From DASVUC01 sp038237225 (lineage in GTDB: Bacteria > Planctomycetota > Phycisphaerae > Tepidisphaerales > Tepidisphaeraceae): 64,000 nt of DNA. The position numbers were made by a program, and so were the translations under genes. The number at the start of each line of letters is the position of its first letter. The stretch's first letter is position 1. The notes under the pieces were generated by a model. The model was not told the origin of the DNA, searched no databases, and was given only the letters and a program-made list of their open reading frames with translations. Below are positions 23,837 through 31,204 of this stretch, one piece after another. The stretch spans positions 1 to 64,000 of the forward strand of contig JBBRYX010000014.1 of assembly GCA_038237225.1 (NCBI GenBank), read 5' to 3'.

Positions 23837-23976
23837 GAATTCTAAGGGGACAGGATTCGTTTTGCCTGGCTGGACCGCACCGACTAGATTATCCGCATGC
23901 TGCGGAAAACGAAACGAATCCTGTCCCCTTAGATATTCCTGTCCCCTTAGATATTCCTGTCCCCTTAGATATTCCT
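23837..23976. repeat. REP-like palindromic element, family 2 copy b
   Basis: Same body as the copy at 23428-23540, with both arms intact (GGGGACAGGATTCGTTTT against AAACGAATCCTGTCCCC). The right end carries three direct copies of GTCCCCTTAGATATTCCT, which suggests slippage or repeated insertion at that end. Confidence 0.8.
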
Positions 23977-23984
23977 TATCCCTC

Positions 23985-24266
23985 ATGCGACTCCAATTCC
24001 ACCGTGAGATGTATGCGGCGTACGCGGTTCTTGTCGCAGCGAGCGCGAGCTTCTACGCCGCGTGCGCAGTGCTGCACCTTTTTTTCGACGATTCCTTCGG
24101 CACGTCGCCCGTGGTCCCGGCGGCGTTTACTGCGTTGATTGCCGTTGCCTTCAGTACCGCTGTCTTCATCGTGTGGCGTCGGCCGAAGGACTTCGCCGGG
24201 TGGATCGGGCTAATCTGGTGGGGCGGTGGCGCGCTGCTCTCGGTCTATGCAGTGCTATGGAGCTGA
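23985..24266 (+). CDS. Cassette ORF 3: small three-helix membrane protein
   Basis: 93 residues from the ATG at 23985. Helices: YAAYAVLVAASASFYAACAV, PAAFTALIAVAFSTAVFIVW and WIGLIWWGGGALLSVYAVLW. It ends with TGA two bases before attC site 4. The frame is open upstream, but that part is made of the REP-like element, so the cassette's own 5' end and start signal may have been lost or replaced. No family recognised. Confidence 0.65.
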   Translation: MRLQFHREMYAAYAVLVAASASFYAACAVLHLFFDDSFGTSPVVPAAFTALIAVAFSTAVFIVWRRPKDFAGWIGLIWWGGGALLSVYAVLWS

Positions 24267-24267
24267 G

Positions 24268-24367
24268 GGATAATCCGCCACTGCACTGGACCGCGGCCGC
24301 GGAGCGCTTACTCTCGTTCGGATGGTCGTCGGCGCGGCCGCGACCAGTGAACGGGCTTACGTTATGC
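24268..24367 (+). other. attC-like recombination site 4
   Basis: Begins GGATAATCCGCCACTG and ends TTACGTTATGC. Arms CACTGGACCGCGGCCGCG and CGCGGCCGCGACCAGTG are complements except for the extra A after CACTGG. The R' box GTTATGC fits the GTTRRRY consensus in form and pairs with the left ATAA. 100 bases long. Confidence 0.85.
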
Positions 24368-24750
24368 GACGGAAGATCTTCAACCTCGCGGCCTTGCTTT
24401 CGCTGTTAGTGTGCATTGCGACGATCGTGTTCACGGCAGTACGCTCGATCCGAGAACCTCGGCTCTATGAGATTGAAATCCGTGATGACGCCGTGGCTCT
24501 ACACTCACTCATCCTTCTTGCGCTGATCCCGACATTCCTCGTGCTGCCGGCGGTGTGGGTCGTCGTACGGTCGCTGCGGGGCCGTCAGGAACGCGGCTTC
24601 GATCCGGTCATAAGCATGGACCGCGAACCGGCGCATAACTCGCCAATGCAGGGTTCGACGAAGGGGAGGTTCGACGAAGGGGACGGGAGTCATTTTGCTT
24701 TGGTGCATTTTATACATTTTGAAAATTCCCGCACCTGCCGCGCCTGTTAG
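24364..24750 (+). CDS. Cassette ORF 4: small two-helix membrane protein with a foreign tail
   Basis: The ATG overlaps the R' box of attC site 4 (GTTATGC). Two hydrophobic helices, LAALLSLLVCIATIVFTAV and LILLALIPTFLVLPAVWVVV, with a basic end (RSLRGRQERG). The frame does not stop in attC half-site 5; it runs on into the REP-like element, adding about 30 residues (…STKGRFDEGDGSHFALVHF…) to a total of 128. That tail is unlikely to be original. The natural stop was probably lost when the element entered. Confidence 0.6.
   Translation: MRRKIFNLAALLSLLVCIATIVFTAVRSIREPRLYEIEIRDDAVALHSLILLALIPTFLVLPAVWVVVRSLRGRQERGFDPVISMDREPAHNSPMQGSTKGRFDEGDGSHFALVHFIHFENSRTCRAC
24633..24651 (+). other. attC-like site 5, left end only (interrupted)
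   Basis: GCATAACTCGCCAATGCAG resembles the first 19 bases of the other sites (GCATAAC…CAATG) and is then cut off by the REP-like element that starts at 24651. No right half was found. Confidence 0.5.
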
Positions 24751-24780
24751 CCTTAATGACTCCCGTCCCCTTGGCAATCC
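24651..24780. repeat. REP-like palindromic element, family 1 copy b
   Basis: Same body as 22290-22403, with the opening GGTTCGACGAAGGGG doubled. Arms GGGGACGGGAGTCATTTT and AATGACTCCCGTCCCCTT pair. The loop differs from copy a at a few bases. It is followed by partial repeats of its right end (AATGACTCCCGTCCCCTTGG). Confidence 0.8.
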
Positions 24781-25217
24781 CCATGGAAAATGACTCCCGT
24801 CCCCTTGGTCTTGGTCGTCCCCTTGGTCTTGGTCACCTTGGTCTTGGTCGCCTTCTGCGTGTAGCTTGCGGCGTTGCTGTTGCAGTGCTGTTGGTTCTGG
24901 CGGTGTTCTGGTACCGCAGCTATCACGGTGGCGATTCCGCGCCGTTTGTTCCAATGTCGCTGGACGATGGGGATTGGAAACTGATTTCACGAGAGGGCGT
25001 ACTCGCCATCGTTGCTTATGAGCCGTGGTCGAAAAGGACACGCCCGATGCTGGAGATCAGCTTCTGGCAGCTTTTCCTCGTGCCGGTCATCGTGTTCCTG
25101 CTCATCCTGCTGCTCGTGAAACGCCAGCGGCATGCGTTTGGTATATCGCACCCAAAGTCTATATGTGGCTTCCCCGTCAGGGGGGCGAGGAAACAGGGTC
25201 AAATCGAGGACGGATAG
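24756..25217 (+). CDS. Cassette-like ORF 5: small membrane protein with repeat-derived N-terminus
   Basis: 153 residues if read from 24756. Two hydrophobic helices: LRVACGVAVAVLLVLAVFW and FWQLFLVPVIVFLLILLLV, with a loop holding DDGDWKLISREGVLAIVAY. The first 30 residues come from the REP-like right end and from three copies of a CCTTGGTCTTGGTC word, so the real start was probably overwritten. No attC site was seen after it; the array seems to end here. No family recognised. Confidence 0.5.
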   Translation: MTPVPLAIPMENDSRPLGLGRPLGLGHLGLGRLLRVACGVAVAVLLVLAVFWYRSYHGGDSAPFVPMSLDDGDWKLISREGVLAIVAYEPWSKRTRPMLEISFWQLFLVPVIVFLLILLLVKRQRHAFGISHPKSICGFPVRGARKQGQIEDG

Positions 25218-25326
25218 GGCGCGGATAAGGGGTCGAACTTCGAAGGGAAACAACCAACGACGACCTGCCCGTCACGTTTCACGTTTCACGTTTCACCCCC
25301 CCACCCTCCCCGTTACAATCGAGCGC
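25218..25326. repeat. Gap with CACGTTTCACGTTTCACGTT word repeat
   Basis: About 110 bases before the secreted hydrolase-like gene. Positions 25274-25298 hold three to four copies of the word CACGTTT, a further low-complexity family. No promoter could be assigned. Confidence 0.5.
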
Positions 25327-27189
25327 GTGCTTCGCCTCCTCCTCTCGCTCCTCCTCCTCTCCGGCACCCGCTGCACCGCCCCGGCTTCTGCCTGTCCCGC
25401 TCCGGCAACCGCCCCGTGGCTCCGGGAACAATCCCAAACCTGGACCCGACCCGACAGCTCCGTCCGCATCAATCTTAACTCGCCCGGCGATCTCGATCCG
25501 GCGAAACCCACGCAGCTCATCATCTTCGCGCTTCCCAACGGCAACACCATCGAGCAAACGCTCGGCTGCCAGCCGGCAACCGGGATGGATTGGCACTACG
25601 ACATCCAGCACATCGCCGCGCAGACGCGGAAGCTCCGGCAAATCGATCCCGCCCGAAACATCATGCTCGCCTGCGTCGAAGCCAAAGGTCTTTCCTGGCC
25701 CGCATGGCGCCGGGAACGCAAGGACAACGGCCACCAGATCCGCCTGCTCATCGACGACATCGCCCGCAGGTGCCGCCCCGCGCCCGCGCCCGGCCAGATC
25801 ACCCTCGCCGCCCACTCCGGCGGCGGAAGTTTCATCTTCGGCTTCATCAACAGCGCCCCCGACATCGCCGACACCATCAACCGCATCGCTTTCCTCGACG
25901 CCAACTACGCCTACAGCGATGAAGAACACCACGGCGACAAGCTCCGGCGCTGGCTCACGAACGACCCATCCCACCAGCTCATCGTCATCGCCTACGATGA
26001 CCGAAACATCCAACTCAACGGAAAACCCGTGCTCAAGAATCCCCTGGGAGGAACCTACGGCGCCACAAAGCGCATGATCGACTTCTTCCACCCCGGCAGC
26101 GGCACTTCAGTGCCGCTGTTTCAACACGACACAGGATCGAACCACCAACTCGACTTCCTCATCCACACCAACCCCGACAGCAAAATCCTCCACACGCGCC
26201 TCGTCGAGCTGAACGGCTTCCTCTACGCCATGACCTGCAACACGCCCCGCGCCGCCCAATGGGGCGCCTTCTTCGGAGACCGCGCCTACACCGATTTAAT
26301 TGCTCCCCCCGCTCCCCCAATCACCACCCAGCCCCAGCCCCAGCCCACGACCACGACCACGACCGCGCCCGCGACCGCGCCCATCAAAACACAAATCCCC
26401 GCGCGCTCCAAAGATTCGATCGGCGGCCGCGCCTTCATGAAGCAGATCGACAATGTTCCTCTCATCGATCGCGAAGCCGCGATCCAGAAGGAAATCCTCG
26501 CCGGCAACATCCCCGATTTTCTTCGCCGGTTCGTGGAGGTGAAGGTGACTTCGCGGGGTTCAGACGGCCGCCCCCACACCGGCGTTTTCCGCGCTCTGCC
26601 GGATTACCTCGCGATCGGCTCGAGCGAGGATTTCATCCGCATCCCCATGACCCCCGCCAGCGCCACCATCATCTGCAAAGCGTTTAACACATCGCTCCCC
26701 ACGAGAAAGATGGTGGATGCGGTTTACCAATCCGCCGCGATCAAGCTCGACCCCAAACCACTCACCGAAAAACGTGAAGCCGTCGCAACGTTCGTTCAAC
26801 ACAACCAGATCATCCAGGATCAACTAACACCCGTCCCCGCCGCGCGGGAGCCCAGCGGCTCTGCCGCGGGTCCGCTAACCGCAGGACACAAGAAAGACGT
26901 CATCCTCACCCCAATCCTGAAGGAAAAGCCCAAGAAGGTCGCCATCTACGGCTGGCACAAGTTAGACGGCACTCCCATCCAACCCCTCTACACCGGCCAC
27001 GCCGATTTTTATGTGGACTACTCCCACGGCATCCGCCTGATCGCCGGCACCTGCATCATCGACAACATCGAGCGCCCGCTGACCGAAGTTCTCACAGACC
27101 CGGAGCTCTCGACACTTCTCAGCGATGAAGGCCCCATCGACTTCACGTATCCAGCGATCGTCCGCCCACCGCCGGTAGTCACGAAATGA
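25327..27189 (+). CDS. Secreted alpha/beta-hydrolase-like protein with an extra C-terminal domain
   Basis: About 620 residues from a GTG at 25327, which gives a signal peptide (LRLLLSLLLLSGTRCTAPASA). The first domain has a hydrolase layout: strand QLIIFALPNGNTIEQT, nucleophile elbow ITLAAHSGGGSFIFG, then AFLDANYAYSDEEHHG and a late NHQLDFLIH with a possible catalytic His. The order Ser-Asp-His is plausible for an esterase or peptidase. A Pro/Thr/Gln linker near residue 340 leads to a second domain (IGGRAFMKQIDNVPLIDREAA…) of unknown type, rich in charged residues. It probably acts outside the cytoplasm. I do not recognise the family. Confidence 0.65.
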   Translation: MLRLLLSLLLLSGTRCTAPASACPAPATAPWLREQSQTWTRPDSSVRINLNSPGDLDPAKPTQLIIFALPNGNTIEQTLGCQPATGMDWHYDIQHIAAQTRKLRQIDPARNIMLACVEAKGLSWPAWRRERKDNGHQIRLLIDDIARRCRPAPAPGQITLAAHSGGGSFIFGFINSAPDIADTINRIAFLDANYAYSDEEHHGDKLRRWLTNDPSHQLIVIAYDDRNIQLNGKPVLKNPLGGTYGATKRMIDFFHPGSGTSVPLFQHDTGSNHQLDFLIHTNPDSKILHTRLVELNGFLYAMTCNTPRAAQWGAFFGDRAYTDLIAPPAPPITTQPQPQPTTTTTTAPATAPIKTQIPARSKDSIGGRAFMKQIDNVPLIDREAAIQKEILAGNIPDFLRRFVEVKVTSRGSDGRPHTGVFRALPDYLAIGSSEDFIRIPMTPASATIICKAFNTSLPTRKMVDAVYQSAAIKLDPKPLTEKREAVATFVQHNQIIQDQLTPVPAAREPSGSAAGPLTAGHKKDVILTPILKEKPKKVAIYGWHKLDGTPIQPLYTGHADFYVDYSHGIRLIAGTCIIDNIERPLTEVLTDPELSTLLSDEGPIDFTYPAIVRPPPVVTK

Positions 27190-27362
27190 AAATGCAACCG
27201 CGGAGACGCCGAGGCGCGGAGCAAGACGCTGAGAAGAGGGTTGAATAAGAATTAAAGCGCTTACAAAAAATGCGAAGCAGTGCGAAACAGACTCCCAATC
27301 ATCTGATTTCCTCGGCGTCCGTCTCCGCGCCTCAGCGTCTCCGCGGTTGCATTTCTTCCACG
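27190..27362. repeat. Palindrome between convergent genes (CCGCGGAGACGC family)
   Basis: TGCAACCGCGGAGACGC just after the hydrolase-like gene is the exact complement of GCGTCTCCGCGGTTGCA near 27338-27354. Between them are shorter related words (GAGGCGCGGAG, CTCCGCGCCTC). A 170-base hairpin could form and end transcription from both sides. Confidence 0.75.
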
Positions 27363-28412
27363 TCAGTCCAGCGCCAGCGTCTTCCCCGTCAGCTTCTCAT
27401 ACGCATCGAGATACCGCTGCCGGGTTCCCCACACGACCTCGATCGGCAGCTCCGGCGCCGGCGGCTTCTTGTCCCAGTCCTGCGCCTCGAGCCAGTTCCG
27501 CACGAACTGCTTGTCGAACGAGGGTTGATCCCGCCCCGGCTCATACTCATCAACAGGCCAGAAGCGCGAGCTATCCGGTGTGAGGATCTCGTCGATGAGA
27601 ATCAATCGAGGGTTCAGGGTTCGGGGTTCAGGGTTCAGGGAGGAAGAAGCAGGATTCACGGTTCGGGGTTCAGGGTTCGGGGAAGGCCAGGACGATGCCG
27701 CCGACGACTCGCTCCCCGCATCTCCTGAACCCTGAACCCTAATCCCTGAACCCTCCTGAAGCATCCCAAACTCAAACTTCGTATCCGCGATGATGACTCC
27801 TCGCTGCGCCGCGAAGTCGGCGGCCTTGCCATAAAGACGCAGCGTGCGATTCCGCAGGTCGCGCGCGAGCGGCTCGCCGAAGCGCTCGACCACCGTCGGG
27901 TAGTCGATGTTGATGTCGTGCCCGGTCTCCGCCTTCGTCGCCGGCGTGAAAATGGGTTGCGGAAGCTTCTGACACTGTGCCAATCCCCGCGGAAGCGCGA
28001 CGCCGCACACCGTCCCCGCACGCTGATATTCCGACCACGCGCTCCCAGCCAGATACCCGCGGGCAACACACTCCACCGGCACCACCTCCGTCTTCTTCAC
28101 CAGCATCGTCCGCCCCGCCAGTTCCCGCCCTCCTCCTGCCTCTGTCGTCGCGTTCCGCACCTTGGGAAAATCTTTCATCGCCGTCGAGATCAAATGATTC
28201 TCACACGCGCCCTTGAACATCTCGAACCAGAACGCGCTGAGCGCGGTAAGAATCTTCCCCTTCCCCGGAATCCCGTTCGGCATCACACAATCGAACGCGC
28301 TGATCCGATCCGTCGCGACAATCAGAAGCTGATCCCCGAGATCATAAACATCCCGCACCTTCCCCCGGCGCACGGGGAACGGGAGATTCGTCGAAAGCAC
28401 GGCCTGGGACAT
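27363..28412 (-). CDS. purC: Phosphoribosylaminoimidazole-succinocarboxamide synthase with in-frame repeat insertion
   Basis: SAICAR synthase of purine synthesis, which joins CAIR and aspartate with ATP. 349 residues (ATG at 28412). Motifs: PVRRGKVRDVYDLG and DRISAFDCVMPNGIPGKG at the N-terminus, IIADTKFEFG and then LILIDEILTPDSSRFWP. In other PurC proteins these last two motifs are separated by only a few residues. Here about 45 extra residues lie between them, including two copies of NPEPRT-NP, encoded by a palindromic word repeat at 27603-27760. The frame is kept, so the enzyme may still work with a surface loop. The eukaryote-like length class (about 300) fits after removing the insert. 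Confidence 0.93.
   Translation of the reverse strand: MSQAVLSTNLPFPVRRGKVRDVYDLGDQLLIVATDRISAFDCVMPNGIPGKGKILTALSAFWFEMFKGACENHLISTAMKDFPKVRNATTEAGGGRELAGRTMLVKKTEVVPVECVARGYLAGSAWSEYQRAGTVCGVALPRGLAQCQKLPQPIFTPATKAETGHDINIDYPTVVERFGEPLARDLRNRTLRLYGKAADFAAQRGVIIADTKFEFGMLQEGSGIRVQGSGDAGSESSAASSWPSPNPEPRTVNPASSSLNPEPRTLNPRLILIDEILTPDSSRFWPVDEYEPGRDQPSFDKQFVRNWLEAQDWDKKPPAPELPIEVVWGTRQRYLDAYEKLTGKTLALD
27603..27760. repeat. GGGTTCAGGGTTC palindrome inserted in purC
   Basis: GGGTTCAGGGTTCGGGGTTC and related words at 27607-27685 are mirrored by CCTGAACCCTGAACCCTAAT words at 27724-27758. Total length about 150 bases, a multiple of three. A short single copy of the same word (AAGGGTTCAGGGTTCAG) lies at 39488-39505. 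Confidence 0.85.
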
Positions 28413-28623
28413 CACGCGGCAATTTATGCAACCGGGGGGGATTTGGGAAGAAGATGGGTGAAGGTTTGGCGAATGCCGGCAACGGCGCTGCGGCCAGCAA
28501 GAAGCGGTTGAATTGACAATTGGAAATGCTCTGCTGAAATGCGAGAATTCCTTAGGCGGATGCGCTTCCCGTCAAGGCGTAACAGTAAAGCGTGCTGATC
28601 GTTCCCCTATCAGAGAGATCTTC

Positions 28624-29202
28624 ATGGCTGATGTCATCCTGCAAACTCCGCTCACCGAGGAAATGATCCGCAAGCTCAACCTTGAGGACACCGTCTACAT
28701 CAACGGGCATATCTACGGCATCCGCGATGCAACACAGATCCGGATCTTTGATGAAGGCATCGCGCCCCCCACCGATCTCACCGGCGCCGTCTGCCTGCAC
28801 ACGGCGCCGGGCGTGAAGAAGCTGGAGAACGGCAAGTACGAGAAAATCTGCATCGGCACGACGACGTCAACGCGGATGAACCGGTTCTATCCCGGTCTCA
28901 TGAAGCAGTACGGCGTGCGCGCCATGGTCGGCAAGGGCGGGTTTCTGCAGGACACGGTCGATGCGATGAAGGAACACGGCGGCGTCTACCTGGCGATCGT
29001 CGGCGGCGCCGCGGCGCTGGAGACCATGCAGATCGAGGAGATCGAAGAAGTCTGGTGGGAAGATCTGATGCCCGAGTGCCTGTGGAAGTTTCGCGTGAAG
29101 AACTTCGGGCCGCTCATCGTGGCGATCGATGCCCATGGGAACTCGCTATACAAGGACATCAAGAAGACGGCGGCGGAGCGGATCGCGGCGATGAATCTCT
29201 GA
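28624..29202 (+). CDS. Class I fumarate hydratase / L-tartrate dehydratase beta subunit
   Basis: 192 residues that match the C-terminal (beta) domain of iron-sulfur hydro-lyases such as FumA and TtdB. Landmarks: LNLEDTVYINGHIYGIRDAT, GAVCLHTAPGVKK, IGTTTSTRMNRF, MVGKGGFLQDTVDAMKEHGGVYLAIVGGAAAL, and WWEDLMPECLWKFRVKNFGPLIVAIDAHG. This domain swivels over the [4Fe-4S] alpha subunit. No alpha subunit gene is adjacent, so it must be encoded elsewhere or be missing. Substrate (fumarate or tartrate) cannot be told. Confidence 0.88.
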   Translation: MADVILQTPLTEEMIRKLNLEDTVYINGHIYGIRDATQIRIFDEGIAPPTDLTGAVCLHTAPGVKKLENGKYEKICIGTTTSTRMNRFYPGLMKQYGVRAMVGKGGFLQDTVDAMKEHGGVYLAIVGGAAALETMQIEEIEEVWWEDLMPECLWKFRVKNFGPLIVAIDAHGNSLYKDIKKTAAERIAAMNL

Positions 29203-29330
29203 CCTGCGCCTCCCGCGCGCCACGGTGCGGGCCAGCCCGCGCGGCGGCGGGTTCCTTACTCACAAGATCGAACGATCCGGAGAATTAATTCTTCCGACCG
29301 GATCGCCCGAGCCCAATCGATCGCGGAGAA

Positions 29331-30476
29331 TCACTGTACCGTCGCCGTCGGCGCGGTCGCGGGGGCCGCGCCCGGCGCTGTGGTCGGAGCCTGGACAGCG
29401 CTCGCCGTCGCCGACTTGCCCGCGAGCTTTTGCCTGACGTCCGCGACGTTTTCTTTCGTCAGCGGATCGCACGAGATTCGCCAGATCTGGAACATCGGCA
29501 GGCGCGAGCGATTGCCGCGCGCCACATCCGCCAGGATCTTCACCGTCTCATATCCCATGTTGTATGCATCCTGCATCATGGATGCCGACACCTTATCCTG
29601 CTCAATTCCGGCAAGCGTTTCTTCGTTGAAGTCGAAGCCGACCACTTTCACCTGGCCTGCCTTCTTCTTCGCATCCAGCGCCCGCAGCAGCGCGGGCGTG
29701 TTGGAAGCGAACAGTCCGACAACGCACTTCACGTTGGGATGCTTATCGAGCGCATCCGCGGCGAGCGATTGCGCTTTCTCGGGATCGAGATTATCGACCA
29801 GCGTCGCGACGATGGTGTATTTGGCGCCCTTGATCGGCGCATCGTTGGCATCGCTGGTCCGTCCAGCGAGGCTGGGGCGATCCATCAAGACGTCGATGAC
29901 CCCCTGCCGGCGGCGATGACCGTTCTCTTTTTCGAGTGAACCGACGGCGATGATGACTTCACCGCCGTCCGGGATGGCCTTGCGGACGAAGTCGCCGCAG
30001 GATCGACCGGCGTCGTAGTTGTCGGTGCCGATGAAGCAGAGGCGCTGCGAGATGGGACAATCGGAGTCGAACATGATGAGGTTGGTTTGCGCGCCGAGAT
30101 CGGAGAGCACGGCGGCCTGTCCCATGGCATCGTTCGGGCTGACGCCTACCCCGTCGAAGCCGCGCCCGATCAACGAGCGGATCGAGTTCGTCTGCTCGGC
30201 CGCATCACCGTTGGATCGGATGATCTCCAGATCAGCGTCGCTGGATTTTGCCGCATCCTGCGCGCCGCGGGTGAGCAGATCCCAAAAAGGTCCCTGGCTA
30301 GCGGTCACGATGGCAATTTTGGGCTTGGGCCTGAACGCGCCCGTATACCAAAGCGCCCCGCCGATGGCGACGGCGGCAAGAAGGAGATATGTGCTCCAAC
30401 GCGTCGGCCTTGGATGGATCGGCGTCCGCGGAGCGGTCGCAGGAGTGGAAGTCGTTGCAGGAGCATCCATGGTCAT
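29331..30476 (-). CDS. Membrane-anchored periplasmic sugar-binding-type protein (RbsB-like)
   Basis: 381 residues. A Pro/Thr-rich N-terminus, one membrane helix (YLLLAAVAIGGALWYTGAF) and a type I periplasmic binding fold follow: KIAIVTASQGPFWDLLTRGAQDAA, SLIGRGFDGVGVSPND, LIMFDSDCPISQRLCFIGTDNYDAG, VVGFDFNEETL. This is the ribose/galactose-binding class used with ABC importers or as a receptor input. The C-terminus is a Thr/Ala/Pro tail. No ABC permease or ATPase is next to it, so it may act as a sensor or use a remote transporter. A GAGG 9 bases upstream supports the ATG at 30476. Confidence 0.85.
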   Translation of the reverse strand: MTMDAPATTSTPATAPRTPIHPRPTRWSTYLLLAAVAIGGALWYTGAFRPKPKIAIVTASQGPFWDLLTRGAQDAAKSSDADLEIIRSNGDAAEQTNSIRSLIGRGFDGVGVSPNDAMGQAAVLSDLGAQTNLIMFDSDCPISQRLCFIGTDNYDAGRSCGDFVRKAIPDGGEVIIAVGSLEKENGHRRRQGVIDVLMDRPSLAGRTSDANDAPIKGAKYTIVATLVDNLDPEKAQSLAADALDKHPNVKCVVGLFASNTPALLRALDAKKKAGQVKVVGFDFNEETLAGIEQDKVSASMMQDAYNMGYETVKILADVARGNRSRLPMFQIWRISCDPLTKENVADVRQKLAGKSATASAVQAPTTAPGAAPATAPTATVQ

Positions 30477-31204
30477 CAGAGCCTCACTCAATCACCCCAC
30501 AGAACGAATTGAATCGTTTAGACTTCGGCTAACTCTAACGTCTTCGCTGGATCGTTCGCAAGTTTTTTCTATTCCGTACGTCGTCAGCAGGTGTAGTGCT
30601 CATTCTTGGCGCAATGTCATCCTGGGCCCCTTACGTCGATGCGCCACACCCATGACCAGTCGTGGCGAATCTTCCAGTGGCCGCCCTTCCAGAGGCTTCG
30701 CAAGCCGCGGCAGAAAAACTTTCAGAGACCGGCGAAGAGGATTTGCGGCTCCGTTTCTTGATGAAAACGAAAGTCAAGCGAGCCCATATTTTGTCAGACC
30801 AAATGAGCAACTTGCTGTGCATACGTTATCTGTCGGATAAAAAATAAGTAACAGCTAACATTCTAAAGTAGCTGCATTTATCAAGGCGGAAATTAAAACT
30901 ATCGCAGATAAATAAACATTAAAAAATTCTGTGAATCTACCGATTCCAAAGCAAACCCTGCCGGGGCGAGCCCGTAGAACATCCATGGTGGATTTTGGGC
31001 GCACTTGACTGACACCGCGGAAACCCCCAACGACCCGCGCCCGAATCCGACCCTGAGAACGGTGATTGAAGTTGTTGCTCGTTTTTCGGAGCAACGACAG
31101 CAGAGTTGCTTCGCCTCTTCGGGCGTTCGCCACCATCGTCATTCCGTAACTGTTAAGGGTCTTGGTTTCCGCCCATCTGTTTAACCGTTTTACGGGAGAC
31201 GTTG
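30477..31204. other. Long intergenic region, AT-rich core
   Basis: About 730 bases between divergent genes with only short unsupported frames. Positions 30835-30935 are clearly richer in A and T than the surroundings (TAAATAAACATTAAAAAATT is typical). This is the likely promoter or leader region of the large surface-protein gene; no -35/-10 pair could be assigned with confidence. Confidence 0.5.

Noticed and set aside
23537..23986. A 149-codon minus-strand gene over the heptad repeat
   Set aside because: Its first half is read from the REP-like element (LRGQEYLRGQ repeats) and no start signal lies before the heptad part, so it is treated as repeat sequence only.
22290..24780. Insertion sequence with its own transposase
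   Set aside because: The palindromic elements are only 110-140 bases long and no transposase-like frame lies between or inside them.
28513..28541. TTGACA promoter box before the dehydratase beta gene
   Set aside because: A TTGACA is present but the base run 17 bases on (GAAATG) is a poor -10 box.
30631..30847. Short genes upstream of the surface protein
   Set aside because: Overlapping frames on both strands without start signals or similarity; more likely leader DNA.
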